Assembly (NCBI GenBank): GCA_947396885.1 | Contig: OX377202.1 | Location: 34,215,407 to 34,279,406 of the forward strand | From: Heligmosomoides polygyrus polygyrus | Lineage: Eukaryota > Nematoda > Chromadorea > Rhabditida > Heligmosomidae | Direction: 5' to 3' | Length of the DNA stretch: 64,000 bases | In this document: piece by piece, positions 19,968-29,005 of the stretch | Numbering within the stretch: the first letter of the stretch is position 1 | Layout: every line of letters begins with the position of its first letter | Made by a program: the position numbers and the translations under genes | Notes under the pieces: model-generated | Told to the model about the DNA's origin: nothing | What the model saw: only the letters and a program-made list of their open reading frames with translations | The model's database searches: none

Positions 19968-21228
19968 TTAGGTTGGAAAAAAAGTCTCTTCACACTTCGA
20001 AATCTTTTTACCCTTCCCCTTGTAAACGCACTAGCCAATGTTGATTGCTGATTTCGTAATCCTATCACACTTGTCTACCGTTCGCACGCAGACACAGGTT
20101 AAGACTCTTCTTGTAATTCGTTATCCATCCAATCTTCCGAACTCAATGCCAGATCTACCTCATGGCCGTTTTCAGCACGGCATTCTTCAAGAATTCATTA
20201 AAGAATCCACAGCACGTCAGGCAGCAGACCAGATTAACCACATATATGGCTTGGGATCTACTACTCATCGCGCCTGTTATGAGTGGTTCGGAAAGTCTTT
20301 AAAGGGAAATTATTCACTGAGGGCAAAGCATGGTCAGGAAGGCCAACTGGATTGGACGACAGTGAACTACACCATCTTCTTCGTACCGATAGTTGGCAGA
20401 CGACACGTCAGCTGGCAGAGAAGCTCGAAGTGTCTCATAGGATAGTGGGGATCCATCTGAAGAATCTTGGCTTTCATGGAAATTTGGAGCTTGGATTCCA
20501 CATGCCCTGTCAGACACTCAGAAAGGTCGACGGCTCTCCATTGCTGCTTCTCTTCTGTCCAGATAAGGATGAAAATCGTTTCTTCCGCGGATTGTGACAG
20601 GCGAAGAGTCCTGGGTTCTGTGTGCCAACTTCCGAGGAAAAGGCAATGGGTACAAAAGGGAGAGAGCCCTAAGTCTGATCTCAAGCCCAATGTTCACGAA
20701 CGGAAGATTCTCTTGAGTGTTTGGTGGATATCAGAGGAGTGATTTATCGGCAAACTCTCAGAAGTGGAGAGACACTTACTGCTGCCATATACAGTGGCCA
20801 ACTCTACAAAGTCGCCGCAGCTTTCCAAGAAAAGAGGCCTGAGAAGTCGAAGGTGATGATCCTGCATGACAACGCAAAGCGACATGCTGCAAGACTCACA
20901 AGAGAAACAATAAAGAAGCTGGGCTGGGAGGTAATGCCACATCCACCGTATAGCCCTGACCTCGGCCCTCCCGAATGCTATTTCTTCCACGCTCTCAAGC
21001 AAGAAATTGGAGAGAAATATTTTGAAACGGGCGGGGACCTCAAAAATTGGATTCAGCGGTGATTCGACTTCAGAACTGCAGTCTTTTACGCGAGAGGAAT
21101 TAGAAAAATTACCACGTCTTTGGAGAAGTGTAGTAGAACAAAATAGAGTTTATCTCAATTGATTTGACTTTGTAGTTGTGAAGTAATAAATCTTTGAAAA
21201 AAATGAAAAGACTTTTTTTCCAACCTAA
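19968..21228 (+). mobile_element. Mariner transposon (1261 bp)
   Basis: Terminal inverted repeats are TTAGGTTGGAAAAAAAGTCT and its reverse complement ending CCAACCTAA. The length of 1261 bp and the TA duplication are standard for mariner. The transposase frame inside is broken. The TTAGGTTGG terminus is that of the group including Hsmar1, and a related element called bandit has been described in a hookworm; assignment to bandit is only a suggestion. Confidence 0.92.
20146..21162 (+). pseudogene. Mariner transposase, frameshifted
   Basis: The start ATG is at 20146 (MPDLPHGRFQHGIL). The helix-turn-helix segment (about 20170-20460) contains GRPTGLDD and LAEKLEVSHRIVG after a frameshift near 20290. 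The catalytic region reads VTGEESW (near 20600), HDNAKRHAA (near 20868) and YSPDLGPPECYFF (near 20955). In active mariners the first and third catalytic residues are Asp (TGDEKW, PSDY); here both places read Glu. The end LPRLWRSVVEQN (near 21110) matches the mariner C-terminus. At least two frameshifts make it inactive. Confidence 0.88.
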
Positions 21229-21615
21229 TACCATTAAACAAAGAAAGTTTTTGCATTAAACTTCTCAGTCTCACATTTCCTTTTAGTTTTAATGATGACA
21301 TTAAAGGGTATGGAAATGTGTGAAACATAACTGATCCACTTAACTATAAAACAAGCCACCCTTATTATTCTTTGAGGGTTATCAAGGAAAGGAATAATAG
21401 AGGCAACAAGAAAGGAACTAAAAGTAAGACACATAACGTTGACAAATTTCTAGAATACATTAATAATAACGAAGCTAATATGAAGTTACTGAAGTACATA
21501 ACAAAATTAAAATGCTCAAAAAACAAGACCTTAAACAACTTGTTAGACTAAGCCTTAATCCAGATTTCCTGCAAACTCCACAGACAAAAAACCAATTAAT
21601 TGTATTTTGTCTGCT

Positions 21616-21881
21616 TAAAAAATAAAAAGGATAAAGGACGACGTTATTCAATCCTCTTTGGGATGCGCCACGCATTCTGCTTCTACGGTGGCCATACAAT
21701 GACTTGCGGTGGCCAGCCGATGAACAAGTCAGTGCTCTATCCCTCCAGACAAGTCTGGTACCAATTCACCGACCCCGGAGGGACGGAAGGCTTGGTTGGC
21801 CTGGGCGGGAAATCCGAACCAGGAACCTGGTATCGGGAGCACGCGAGCCGGCGCCTCCTCCGACTGCGCTCCACGCGCCTC
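21616..21881 (-). mobile_element. tRNA-derived SINE in PLE2 copy 1
   Basis: This inverted SINE has the tail AAAAATAAAAAGGATAAAGG on the left and the head (CGACTGCGCTCCACGCGCC) on the right. Flanks TATTTTGTCTGCT and TATTTTGTCTACT are a 13-bp target duplication with one change. The same insertion is in copies 2 and 3 of the repeat. Confidence 0.85.
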
Positions 21882-22154
21882 TATTTTGTCTACTTGTACA
21901 TGCTAAATTATTTGACAGAAAAATACCAAGCTTAAAAATAAGAGTGCCAATAAATACATTACTATGGATAACAGGGGTAATATCTTCGATCAATAACTTA
22001 ACTTTAATCGCATCTTTAACAGTTACCTAGTGAGAACTACGATTGCAAGATTTTCCACAGGAGATTTTACTCCCTTCAAGGTTGTTTACACTTATTCTCC
22101 CTTATCTTCAAACTTATTTTTAATTACAACCAGCTTCTTAAGAATATAACTTTA

Positions 22155-22259
22155 AATGAATGCAGACGTATTAATAGAAATGATTGCATTTGTAAAATGG
22201 ATGGTACCTATAACAAGTTCGTTGATACATTTTAGAAACATGTCATTACCGGCAGTTTA
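22155..22259 (+). pseudogene. Reverse transcriptase N-terminal fragment of PLE2, copy 1
   Basis: The frame reads NECRRINRNDCIC, then a TAG, then KHVITGSL. This resembles the conserved KHVxTGDL motif near the start of Penelope-like reverse transcriptases. The TAG is shared with 38570-38675 and 56063-56170. The Tc1-like element is inserted immediately after. Confidence 0.5.
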
Positions 22260-22992
22260 CAGGGTGCGTAAAAAGTATTGACTGACTAAATGACGGTTGT
22301 GGAAATAGTATTGCGCAGTAAGTTTTAAAATATTCACTTGAGAAATATGGAAAATGATTTTGCAAACACGATAGAATAACTCGTTGTTGACATTGGCTCC
22401 TTTACTGTGAATACAGGAGCGAAAACGACGGAAAAATTCATGAGCACGCGCCGCAAGCACTTGCTTGCATTTCGTTCCGTGCTTTGAACAGGGTAAGCCT
22501 TCTGCGACTGGTCACTTCTGTTGAAAGTAGCCCAGACCTCATTCTCCAAAATCGCCTAAAAAGAGTAATCCAGCGGATTCTTGTTCAAGCTGTGCTCGTC
22601 TGAGAAGCTGTTCACACCTGCGCGCGTTATCTGTTTACCGTTTTCGGACAGAGACTGATAATTTTGGATTTGAACGTTAACGTGCGTGAACCTCTTGTAA
22701 TCATAATCTGTTATGACAGAGCCGTGGCTAACGTTTGGGTTGCTGACCTCTTTCCTCACCAACCGTTTCGAACAGCGCCTAATTCTCTTGTTAAGGAACT
22801 ACTAAGCTATTTGGGTAGCAGACAAAAAAAGGGCCACCCTAACGATGACGATCATGTTTGTTCAGTTTTTTCCTGAGTGTTTCTTGAGCACAATACAGAC
22901 AACAAAAATAACACACAAAAACCTAGAGGGGTACAAAGAGAAGCTGGAGCTGAGTCAAAAAGTAGGTGCGTCAATACTTTTTACACACCCTG
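22260..22992 (-). mobile_element. Tc1-like element (733 bp), internally deleted
   Basis: The ends CAGGGTGCGTAAAAAG and the reverse complement of CAGGGTGTGTAAAAAG extend to about 23-bp terminal inverted repeats with one mismatch. TA flanks both ends (22258-22259, 22993-22994). The paralogs at about 38672 and 56165 read CAGTTTAGATATTATTG with a single TA, the empty site. Only the C-terminal part of a transposase remains inside. Confidence 0.88.
22275..22640 (-). pseudogene. Tc1/IS630-type transposase C-terminal remnant
   Basis: On the minus strand a frame reads NKNPLDYSF, then, after an in-frame stop, AILENEVWAT, matching the N-P-x-D-Y-s-x-W-x-i-L-E-x-x-V segment around the last catalytic residue of a Tc1-like family. 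Further on, EFFRRFRSCIHSKGANVNNE fits the conserved end of that family. Stops and frameshifts break it. Confidence 0.65.
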
Positions 22993-23002
22993 TAGATATT
23001 AT

Positions 23003-23632
23003 CATTATCATTGACGACTGCGCGGGCCATTTTCGACCCGTAGTTTTTCTGTCGCGTGGGACCGCGCGGGCCGATTTTGGCCCGCGGTTATGAAACTGTT
23101 CGGTACGGCCTATTTCTCGCTTTTGCCGTAGTTTACGAGTAATCATTAGATATTTTGGATCACTGTGCTGTGGTCCGGCAGTTATTTACTTCTAAGCACT
23201 GATAAAATCAAATAATAAGCACCACACACTATTCAAGCTGCACAAAGATCGGCTCTATTCACAAACAGCTACTCACATCTTGTAAAAATAGTCATGCAGA
23301 GAATAACTAGTCATATTTCTTGTGAAAATTTTGAAAACAGTCTAGACAAAAATATGTCAAACACCTGCTACAACATGTAGTCACCTTATTTGCACGATTC
23401 GCGGCAAATGTGCGTCCTTTTTCTTAGTAAGCCTTCTTACAAGAGCAAATTCATCTTCTAAGTTTTGCTTCAAACCTGCTTCGGCCTTCTCCAATATGAG
23501 AGGGAGCTTTTGGAGAGAGAGCTTCATTCGGAATATCGTGAATTAGTGTTTTCACGAGATTGCAGCGTCCGTGCGGTCCCAGCGCGCGGTCCCACGCGGC
23601 AGACACGCGATTTTCCGCGCGGTCGTCAATGG
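23003..23632. mobile_element. GC-rich terminal-inverted-repeat element (630 bp), superfamily unknown
   Basis: The paralogs read GATATTATTGAAC where this copy reads GATATTAT, then 630 extra bases, then ATTATTGAAC, so ATTAT (22998-23002 and 23633-23637) is a likely 5-bp target duplication. The ends form imperfect inverted repeats of about 50 bp sharing CATTGACGACYGCGCGG and CGCGTGGGACCGCGCG. A local palindrome GGGCCGATTTTGGCCC lies in the left arm. The interior is AT-rich with no long frame. I do not recognise the superfamily. Confidence 0.75.
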
Positions 23633-25317
23633 ATTATTGAACATATAGTTTTAGTTGACCTCTAGTCTATCTAGCTGACCCTGCGAATAAAATTTAATTC
23701 ACAAAAATTGAAACACAACTAAAAATTTAAACAAATTTTACATATCACAGTTAAAACAAACTTCGAATAAAAAGTTTCACTTGTTTCTGGTCTCAGGTGC
23801 CTCCGTCATAAAATCTGCCAGCGTTCTTTTCCTTTTTGGTTGACTGGGTCCGTTGTGGTCTTCATTGGAACATGAGGTGTTACTGGCTCCTTTCTGTAAC
23901 TCTTACCTTTCTTTAAATCTAACTTCTTACGGTAATAAATTTGACTCATACCTCCGTACTTGAACCATCTCCAACGGACACCTCTATTCCATTTAACGTC
24001 AGGCTTCTGTACACTAAGGCTCCTCTCTGCAATGACATATAGCTCTACTTTGCCTTAATACTTTTAGATACAATGCCCTTACTGCAATATCCTCCTTTTC
24101 TTGCTTGCATAGCACCGAATGGAGAGGTTCGCCTTTCCATTCGGACATGTTCAAATTCAATTTCACAGCAGCCGTTGTAGGACGCATGGGCTGCAATCCA
24201 TGTTATCATCTTATCATTTAGCTGTATTAAATATGTTTATTAATATACCCGCTCTTTTCCGATAACTAATTTTCCTTTTATCAAATATGCATCCTCACCC
24301 TTAACTTTGGCGGCCTGATATGCCTCACGCAACGTTTTCCGCATGAATAACCTAAATGATACAGGTTTAATATATTACTATGCATAAATAGCCCTAATTC
24401 CTTTTCTTACCCTAACTTTTCCTGGTCCATCACTGGCTTGGTCTTCTCCCATATGATCTTTATGTCGGTGTTGTTTTTTATATTTTTTATTGGATTCATA
24501 CACACGCCTCCTTCCGCTCTTCATAAAGAAATTCATAACACATTTTGGCCTACAATTATTCTTTATTCTCTCCTATTTATGTACTTATTTTCTACCCACC
24601 CCTACGGCTAATCCAGTGTTTGTGAAGCCAGCCTGTACGGGCCAACTGAAGGGTTTGGGCGGTCGCTAGGGTACCTCAAATTTCTTGTATCATTATTACT
24701 TGGCTACACATATTCATTTTATTATTACTAACACTCCAAATCTTTTGAGCAAAGTCCAGCAAAACGATACTATAGTTAGGCTTCGGAGGTCAGTTAAGCC
24801 GATGATGCGTAGCCACTCCAACAGGACCTTCCGGTTTACTTGATCGTGGTATACCAGATTCTCTTCCGAGGTCGACATGTCTGTAACACAGTTTATAATC
24901 ATAATCACATATCATTTAGTTAATCACTACGGCAAGATGTAACAAATAGTTACTTTATCGTACAAGACCATAGGATGTACTAAAATAAAAGAAAATGATA
25001 ACATATATATTGACATAACCTATAATAGACTGGTTTGCTTACTGTTTTCCTTATACAGTCCTTTTTGGCTGCCCAATTCATTTACCGTATGCTTAGATTC
25101 TCATGTGTATTCCATTCAGGACCACCTGCCTATAGGGAAAATAATTTCCTGTCTTAAATATTACCCCTTTTCTTACTGTAGTTTCCTTTCCGAATACACT
25201 GCGCATACGCATATTATAAACTTACTTTATCTCTGTCCCTTTACTACCTACCTCCTTTCCAAAATTTCATCATAAACATCTTAACCTTCTTGTACCTGTA
25301 TTAAGCTGTATTCAGCA

Positions 25318-25990
25318 GATTTCAGTGATATGCTTACTAACATACCACGTAACATTATACTAGCTAAGATGAAAGATCTTATAACGTTATGCCTTGAAAG
25401 TTCGGGTGAAAGATTCGTTGATACTAACGGAATTAACATTGAATACTAAAAGCATTAGAATATATGAAAACAAACTCTTTACACCATTTAGATACATGGA
25501 TGACCTTCTTATAGTTCATAATTATAATGAAAACTATATCGATCATATTCTAACTTTAGTATACAAAGATAGACTCATCTTAAAGAAAACACACATTAGT
25601 CAGTATAAATGCAATCATTTGGACATATTTTTCGAAGTTATTGATAACGTAAGAGAAGCCAACCTAAATAACAAAATTGACTATTTTAACTTTTAAGTTA
25701 ACAGATTCCCTCACAAGGACTCGGAAATTTCAATTAATGTCAAACGTAATTTTATTAATATTCAGAAACACTTCGAATGGCTAACATATGTTCTAACTTC
25801 TCGTATTTCTGCTCCAAAATTAAAGAACTCTATAATATACTTATAAGCAATGGATTCGATCAATCATTACTAACATAGTTAAATGTTTATACAAAAATAA
25901 ACCGATTTTTTTAAATACAATAATAATGATAATTATAATAATATACTACGTAGAGCTAAGACGCTATGTAGGAGTTTTACCATATGTTAA
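25318..25990 (+). pseudogene. PLE2 reverse transcriptase palm fragment, copy 1
   Basis: Landmarks are DMLTNIPRNIILAKM (25327 on), then, after a deletion, SIRIYENKLFTPFRYMDDLL (25452 on), where YMDD is the catalytic motif of a reverse transcriptase, followed by ILKKTHISQYKCNHLD. The TNIP..i and F.RY.DDLL patterns fit Penelope-like reverse transcriptases. The frame is interrupted, and compared with copies 2 and 3 about 230 bases before YMDD are missing. Confidence 0.65.
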
Positions 25991-26085
25991 CTCTACATAA
26001 TAATTTAGAGTAGAAAGCTTAGATGGTTATCACAAGTTAATCCTATGTAATATTTTTATTTAGTTTCTTTTTACACGAACCTTTA

Positions 26086-26340
26086 CTATTCTGATAATTT
26101 TATAGAAGTGCCCGGAAGACGGCCTAAAGGACGGTCTAGGCAACGCCGTCTTGTTACGTTGCACGTGAATTTATAGGCACTTAAAGTACCCACCTTGATC
26201 AAGCACTTGATCGCGCGAAGTGGCGTCACCATGCCAGAAAAGCGGACCCACCTCAAAGTGTGACAAACGCTGAAGAAGATCACAATTTAGACAACGATGA
26301 TATAGACGATGACGAGGCAGGTCTTATGACCTCCATATTG
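26086..26340. repeat. Conserved end block of the PLE2 repeat
   Basis: GCCCGGAAGACGGCCTAAAG to GACCTCCATATTG is repeated at 41335-41570 and 58840-59068. It contains local palindromes (GACGGCCTA..., TGATCAAGCACTTGATCGCGCGAAG). Here it runs into the assembly gap. Confidence 0.75.
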
Positions 26341-26540
26341 NNNNNNNNNNNNNNNNNNNNNNNNNNNNNNNNNNNNNNNNNNNNNNNNNNNNNNNNNNNN
26401 NNNNNNNNNNNNNNNNNNNNNNNNNNNNNNNNNNNNNNNNNNNNNNNNNNNNNNNNNNNNNNNNNNNNNNNNNNNNNNNNNNNNNNNNNNNNNNNNNNNN
26501 NNNNNNNNNNNNNNNNNNNNNNNNNNNNNNNNNNNNNNNN
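26341..26540. other. Assembly gap, exactly 200 N
   Basis: The run of 200 N separates PLE2 copy 1 from an RTE-type endonuclease on the minus strand. The round size suggests a scaffold placeholder, so the real distance is unknown. Confidence 0.98.
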
Positions 26541-27560
26541 CTCGATAATTATCGACTGTTTTATCACCGATAAATACGTGATATAGCCGTCGGTAGCATC
26601 CTTCCAGGTTTCGTCGACAGTTGTTACCGTCGGCAACCGAATGCGAGAAATAACAGCTGCTTCCTTCTCTTTCAGTCGCCACCATTTGATTCTAGCCGTC
26701 CCGCATCGCTCAACACGTTTACACCTCGGACGTGTGATCTTCAGCGAGCAGATCAGTGGACGGTGTTGCGTGGCAACCGTCTCATACGGCACGGTCTTCG
26801 CGTCTGTGACAAGACCTTGGTCGCGACGCCTAACAAGGACATAGTCAATCTGCGTTTTGGCGCTCCCGCTAGAAAACGAGATGAGGTGGGAGTCACGCTT
26901 TCGAAACTTGGTGTTCACGATGGTGAGGTCGTGTGAGTCTGCATACTCAAGTATACGCTCACCATCGGCGTTGCGTAACCCATAGCCAAAACCACCATGA
27001 CAGCTGTAACCATCTTTCGCTGCTCCGACGTGACCATTAAGGTCACCTGCCACAATAATCATGTCTTGTGACGGCACTTCCGCTGTCTTCTCATCAAGCA
27101 GGGACCAGAACTCGTCCTTGGTTTGCTCGGAGCAACCTGTCTGCGGAGCATACGCGGAAAAGAACTGACACCGTCGCTCTTCTACGGCGACAACAATCTT
27201 CATCAAGCGGTCATCGAAACGTTCTACGCTTGCAATCGCGTCACGGAAACGCTCGGAGACGATCATACCGACACACTGATGGTCCTGGGACTTCCACATA
27301 GTACGGCCGTGAAGCCACGTCCTATGTCCCTTGACTTGCTGCAGGACCACCTCGTCTCCTGCACCGCACAGAAATCTATCTTTCTTCGCTCCAGTGCTTC
27401 TACCAACTCGCACGAGCGGCCCGTCAACGTACCCACATTCAACGTAGCTACGCGGGTCTTGCCTACGTTACGGGACTTTCGGACTAGCTCAGGTTCCCCC
27501 GATGCCGTCCTCGCATCAGGGACCCTCGCATACTTCTCACACTCGCCGGGCTCTGCGAGT
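26541..27560 (-). pseudogene. RTE-type apurinic-like endonuclease, second family
   Basis: The frame from about 27413 down to the gap encodes an exonuclease-endonuclease-phosphatase fold used by LINEs to nick target DNA. Motifs in order are MIVSERFRDAI, FSAYAPQTGC, AGDLNGHVG, RNADGERILEYA, QIDYVLVRR and TQHRPLICSL. Upstream on the same strand another frame (about 27480-27350) reads RVATLNVGTLTGRS and QETRW, the usual first motif, so a frameshift lies near 27300. Similar host-genome proteins are often labelled craniofacial development protein 2, a known misannotation of RTE sequence. It differs from RTE copies 1-3. The reverse transcriptase would lie in or beyond the gap. Confidence 0.85.
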
Positions 27561-27756
27561 GCGCGTCGGCTCCCGCGGACGTCGTAGCACTATCTCGAGA
27601 ACTCTGAAACGTCATCGACCATATGATGTGACACAGGATGTTCGTGGGCCGGCCTGTCACTAGGGCCTGTTGCTTGCATTCGATTGTTCGTGATTGGCTC
27701 GGCTCGCAAAAGCAAGCAGTTTCCAGTGGCACCACGTGGAGGAACGGACATTAGCC

Positions 27757-28105
27757 CAGCTAGATGCACAAAATATATTGCAGCTCTTTACGTTCAACAT
27801 CGGCATTCAGTGACGCCGTTGTTTGTATTTATCAGTACCTTCGTTCCTGAGGTTGCTCGGCAACTCCCCTTGCCCCCCAGCAGGATTCTCCACTTCACTA
27901 TAGCGTCAAATTGACTGCAAGCGCCAGGTTAAAGAGAATTTTTCCAGGCGGGACTGATACAGCAGTGCTGGAATGCTTAAACGTCATCGACAGACAAACA
28001 AATAAATGAACTTCCCTATCTAGCTAAATCGACAGCATCAATCGATATGGGCCTCCCGATGGAGACATTCCACGTGTTACGAACTGCTTCCGTCGGCTGT
28101 CTTAT
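27757..28105 (-). repeat. Flank shared with 9851-10199, inverted
   Basis: Reverse complement of 9851-10199, starting at ATTAGCCCAGCTAGATGC. Together with the Helitron-like element, RTE 3' flank and RTE copy 2 it forms an inverted duplication of 7045-10199. Confidence 0.75.
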
Positions 28106-28645
28106 CTTACTACAAGAAGACGTCCGTGAGGCCTCTCGGCCGCACCGACGAGAAGCCGCACGGACGTTGAGGATGCTCCTCAGGAAGAACATTTTAACTA
28201 CGTCGATTAGGGCAAGTTGAAAAAAAGCGAAAAAACGGACACTTACAAAAACGCTAATTTGCCCAATATCGAGTGATGGCGATTAACTATTCAGAAACGA
28301 ACTTCGGACTCGTGTTCAGCGACCTTGACTACCCCCAAGGCTGAAGTTCCGTGCCGCTTGTACGAAATCCACCAAAAATCGATAATATCGATCGATATCG
28401 ATTGCCTCCCTGCTGTGAACGCCCCCGTCTACGATCATCTAAATGCTCGGCCCGTTTACGGCTTGCCATGCACGGTTGCCGACGTGTTCGACGCGTCTAC
28501 GGCTTGCCATGCATACGTCTACGGTTCGCCATGCACGGCTGCCGACGTGATCAGCACGTCTACTAAACCACCAGGCAACCCCCACTCCAGTTGTGACGGA
28601 CGGAAACACGTACGCACACACCCTGCTCCTTTACATATAGTAGGA
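28106..28645 (-). mobile_element. Helitron-like element, copy 2
   Basis: On the minus strand TCCTACTATATGTAAAGG starts at 28645 after an A. A short 41-bp minisatellite (about 28440-28560), one ATCGATATCGAT unit (28378-28402) and a long GC-rich hairpin (about 28120-28165, CGTCCGTG ... CACGGACG) follow. It is the inverted counterpart of 9219-9850. No CTRR end is clear. Confidence 0.68.
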
Positions 28646-29005
28646 TATACAATTCGCTTAATCCGTGGGTTACGTTGTCAGTCACGGGTAGGGGAGTAAA
28701 GCCAAGGGATGGCTTCGACAGGGCAGGGATTGCCAGCCGGGTTTTCTTTGGGCTTAACCGTGGGAGATTGCTGACGAACTATATCCTTGGCGGCGGATCG
28801 TCGAAGTTACGATATTTTGAGCGGGCAACGCGCCATGGTATGGAGGAGGATCTAATGCAGAGCTCCGGAGATCGGAAGATGTGCCACAGATATCGTCCAA
28901 AGTGCGTTGAAATTTAGAAGGCCTATGAAGACGTTGTCCAACGTGGGTGAGATGGTCGTACAACGTGAGTGAGATGCAGAACACCTGCCGTAGACGTATC
29001 ACCTG
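28646..29005 (-). repeat. Sequence 3' of RTE copy 2
   Basis: This matches 8874-9218 inverted and, weakly, 2160-2350. It is probably RTE 3' untranslated sequence plus flank. No gene is seen. Confidence 0.65.

Larger units (their letters stand above)
21231..26340 (+). repeat. PLE2 repeat, copy 1 (continues into assembly gap)
   Basis: This block matches 37618-41580 and 55108-59070 apart from insertions unique to this copy at 22260-22992 and 23003-23632. All copies share an inverted SINE and an in-frame TAG in the reverse transcriptase N-terminal part, so they multiplied as inert DNA, not by retrotransposition of an active element. Stretches 23640-25310 hold short minus-strand frames (24014-24196, 24714-24908) conserved in the other copies but not identifiable. 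Confidence 0.85.
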
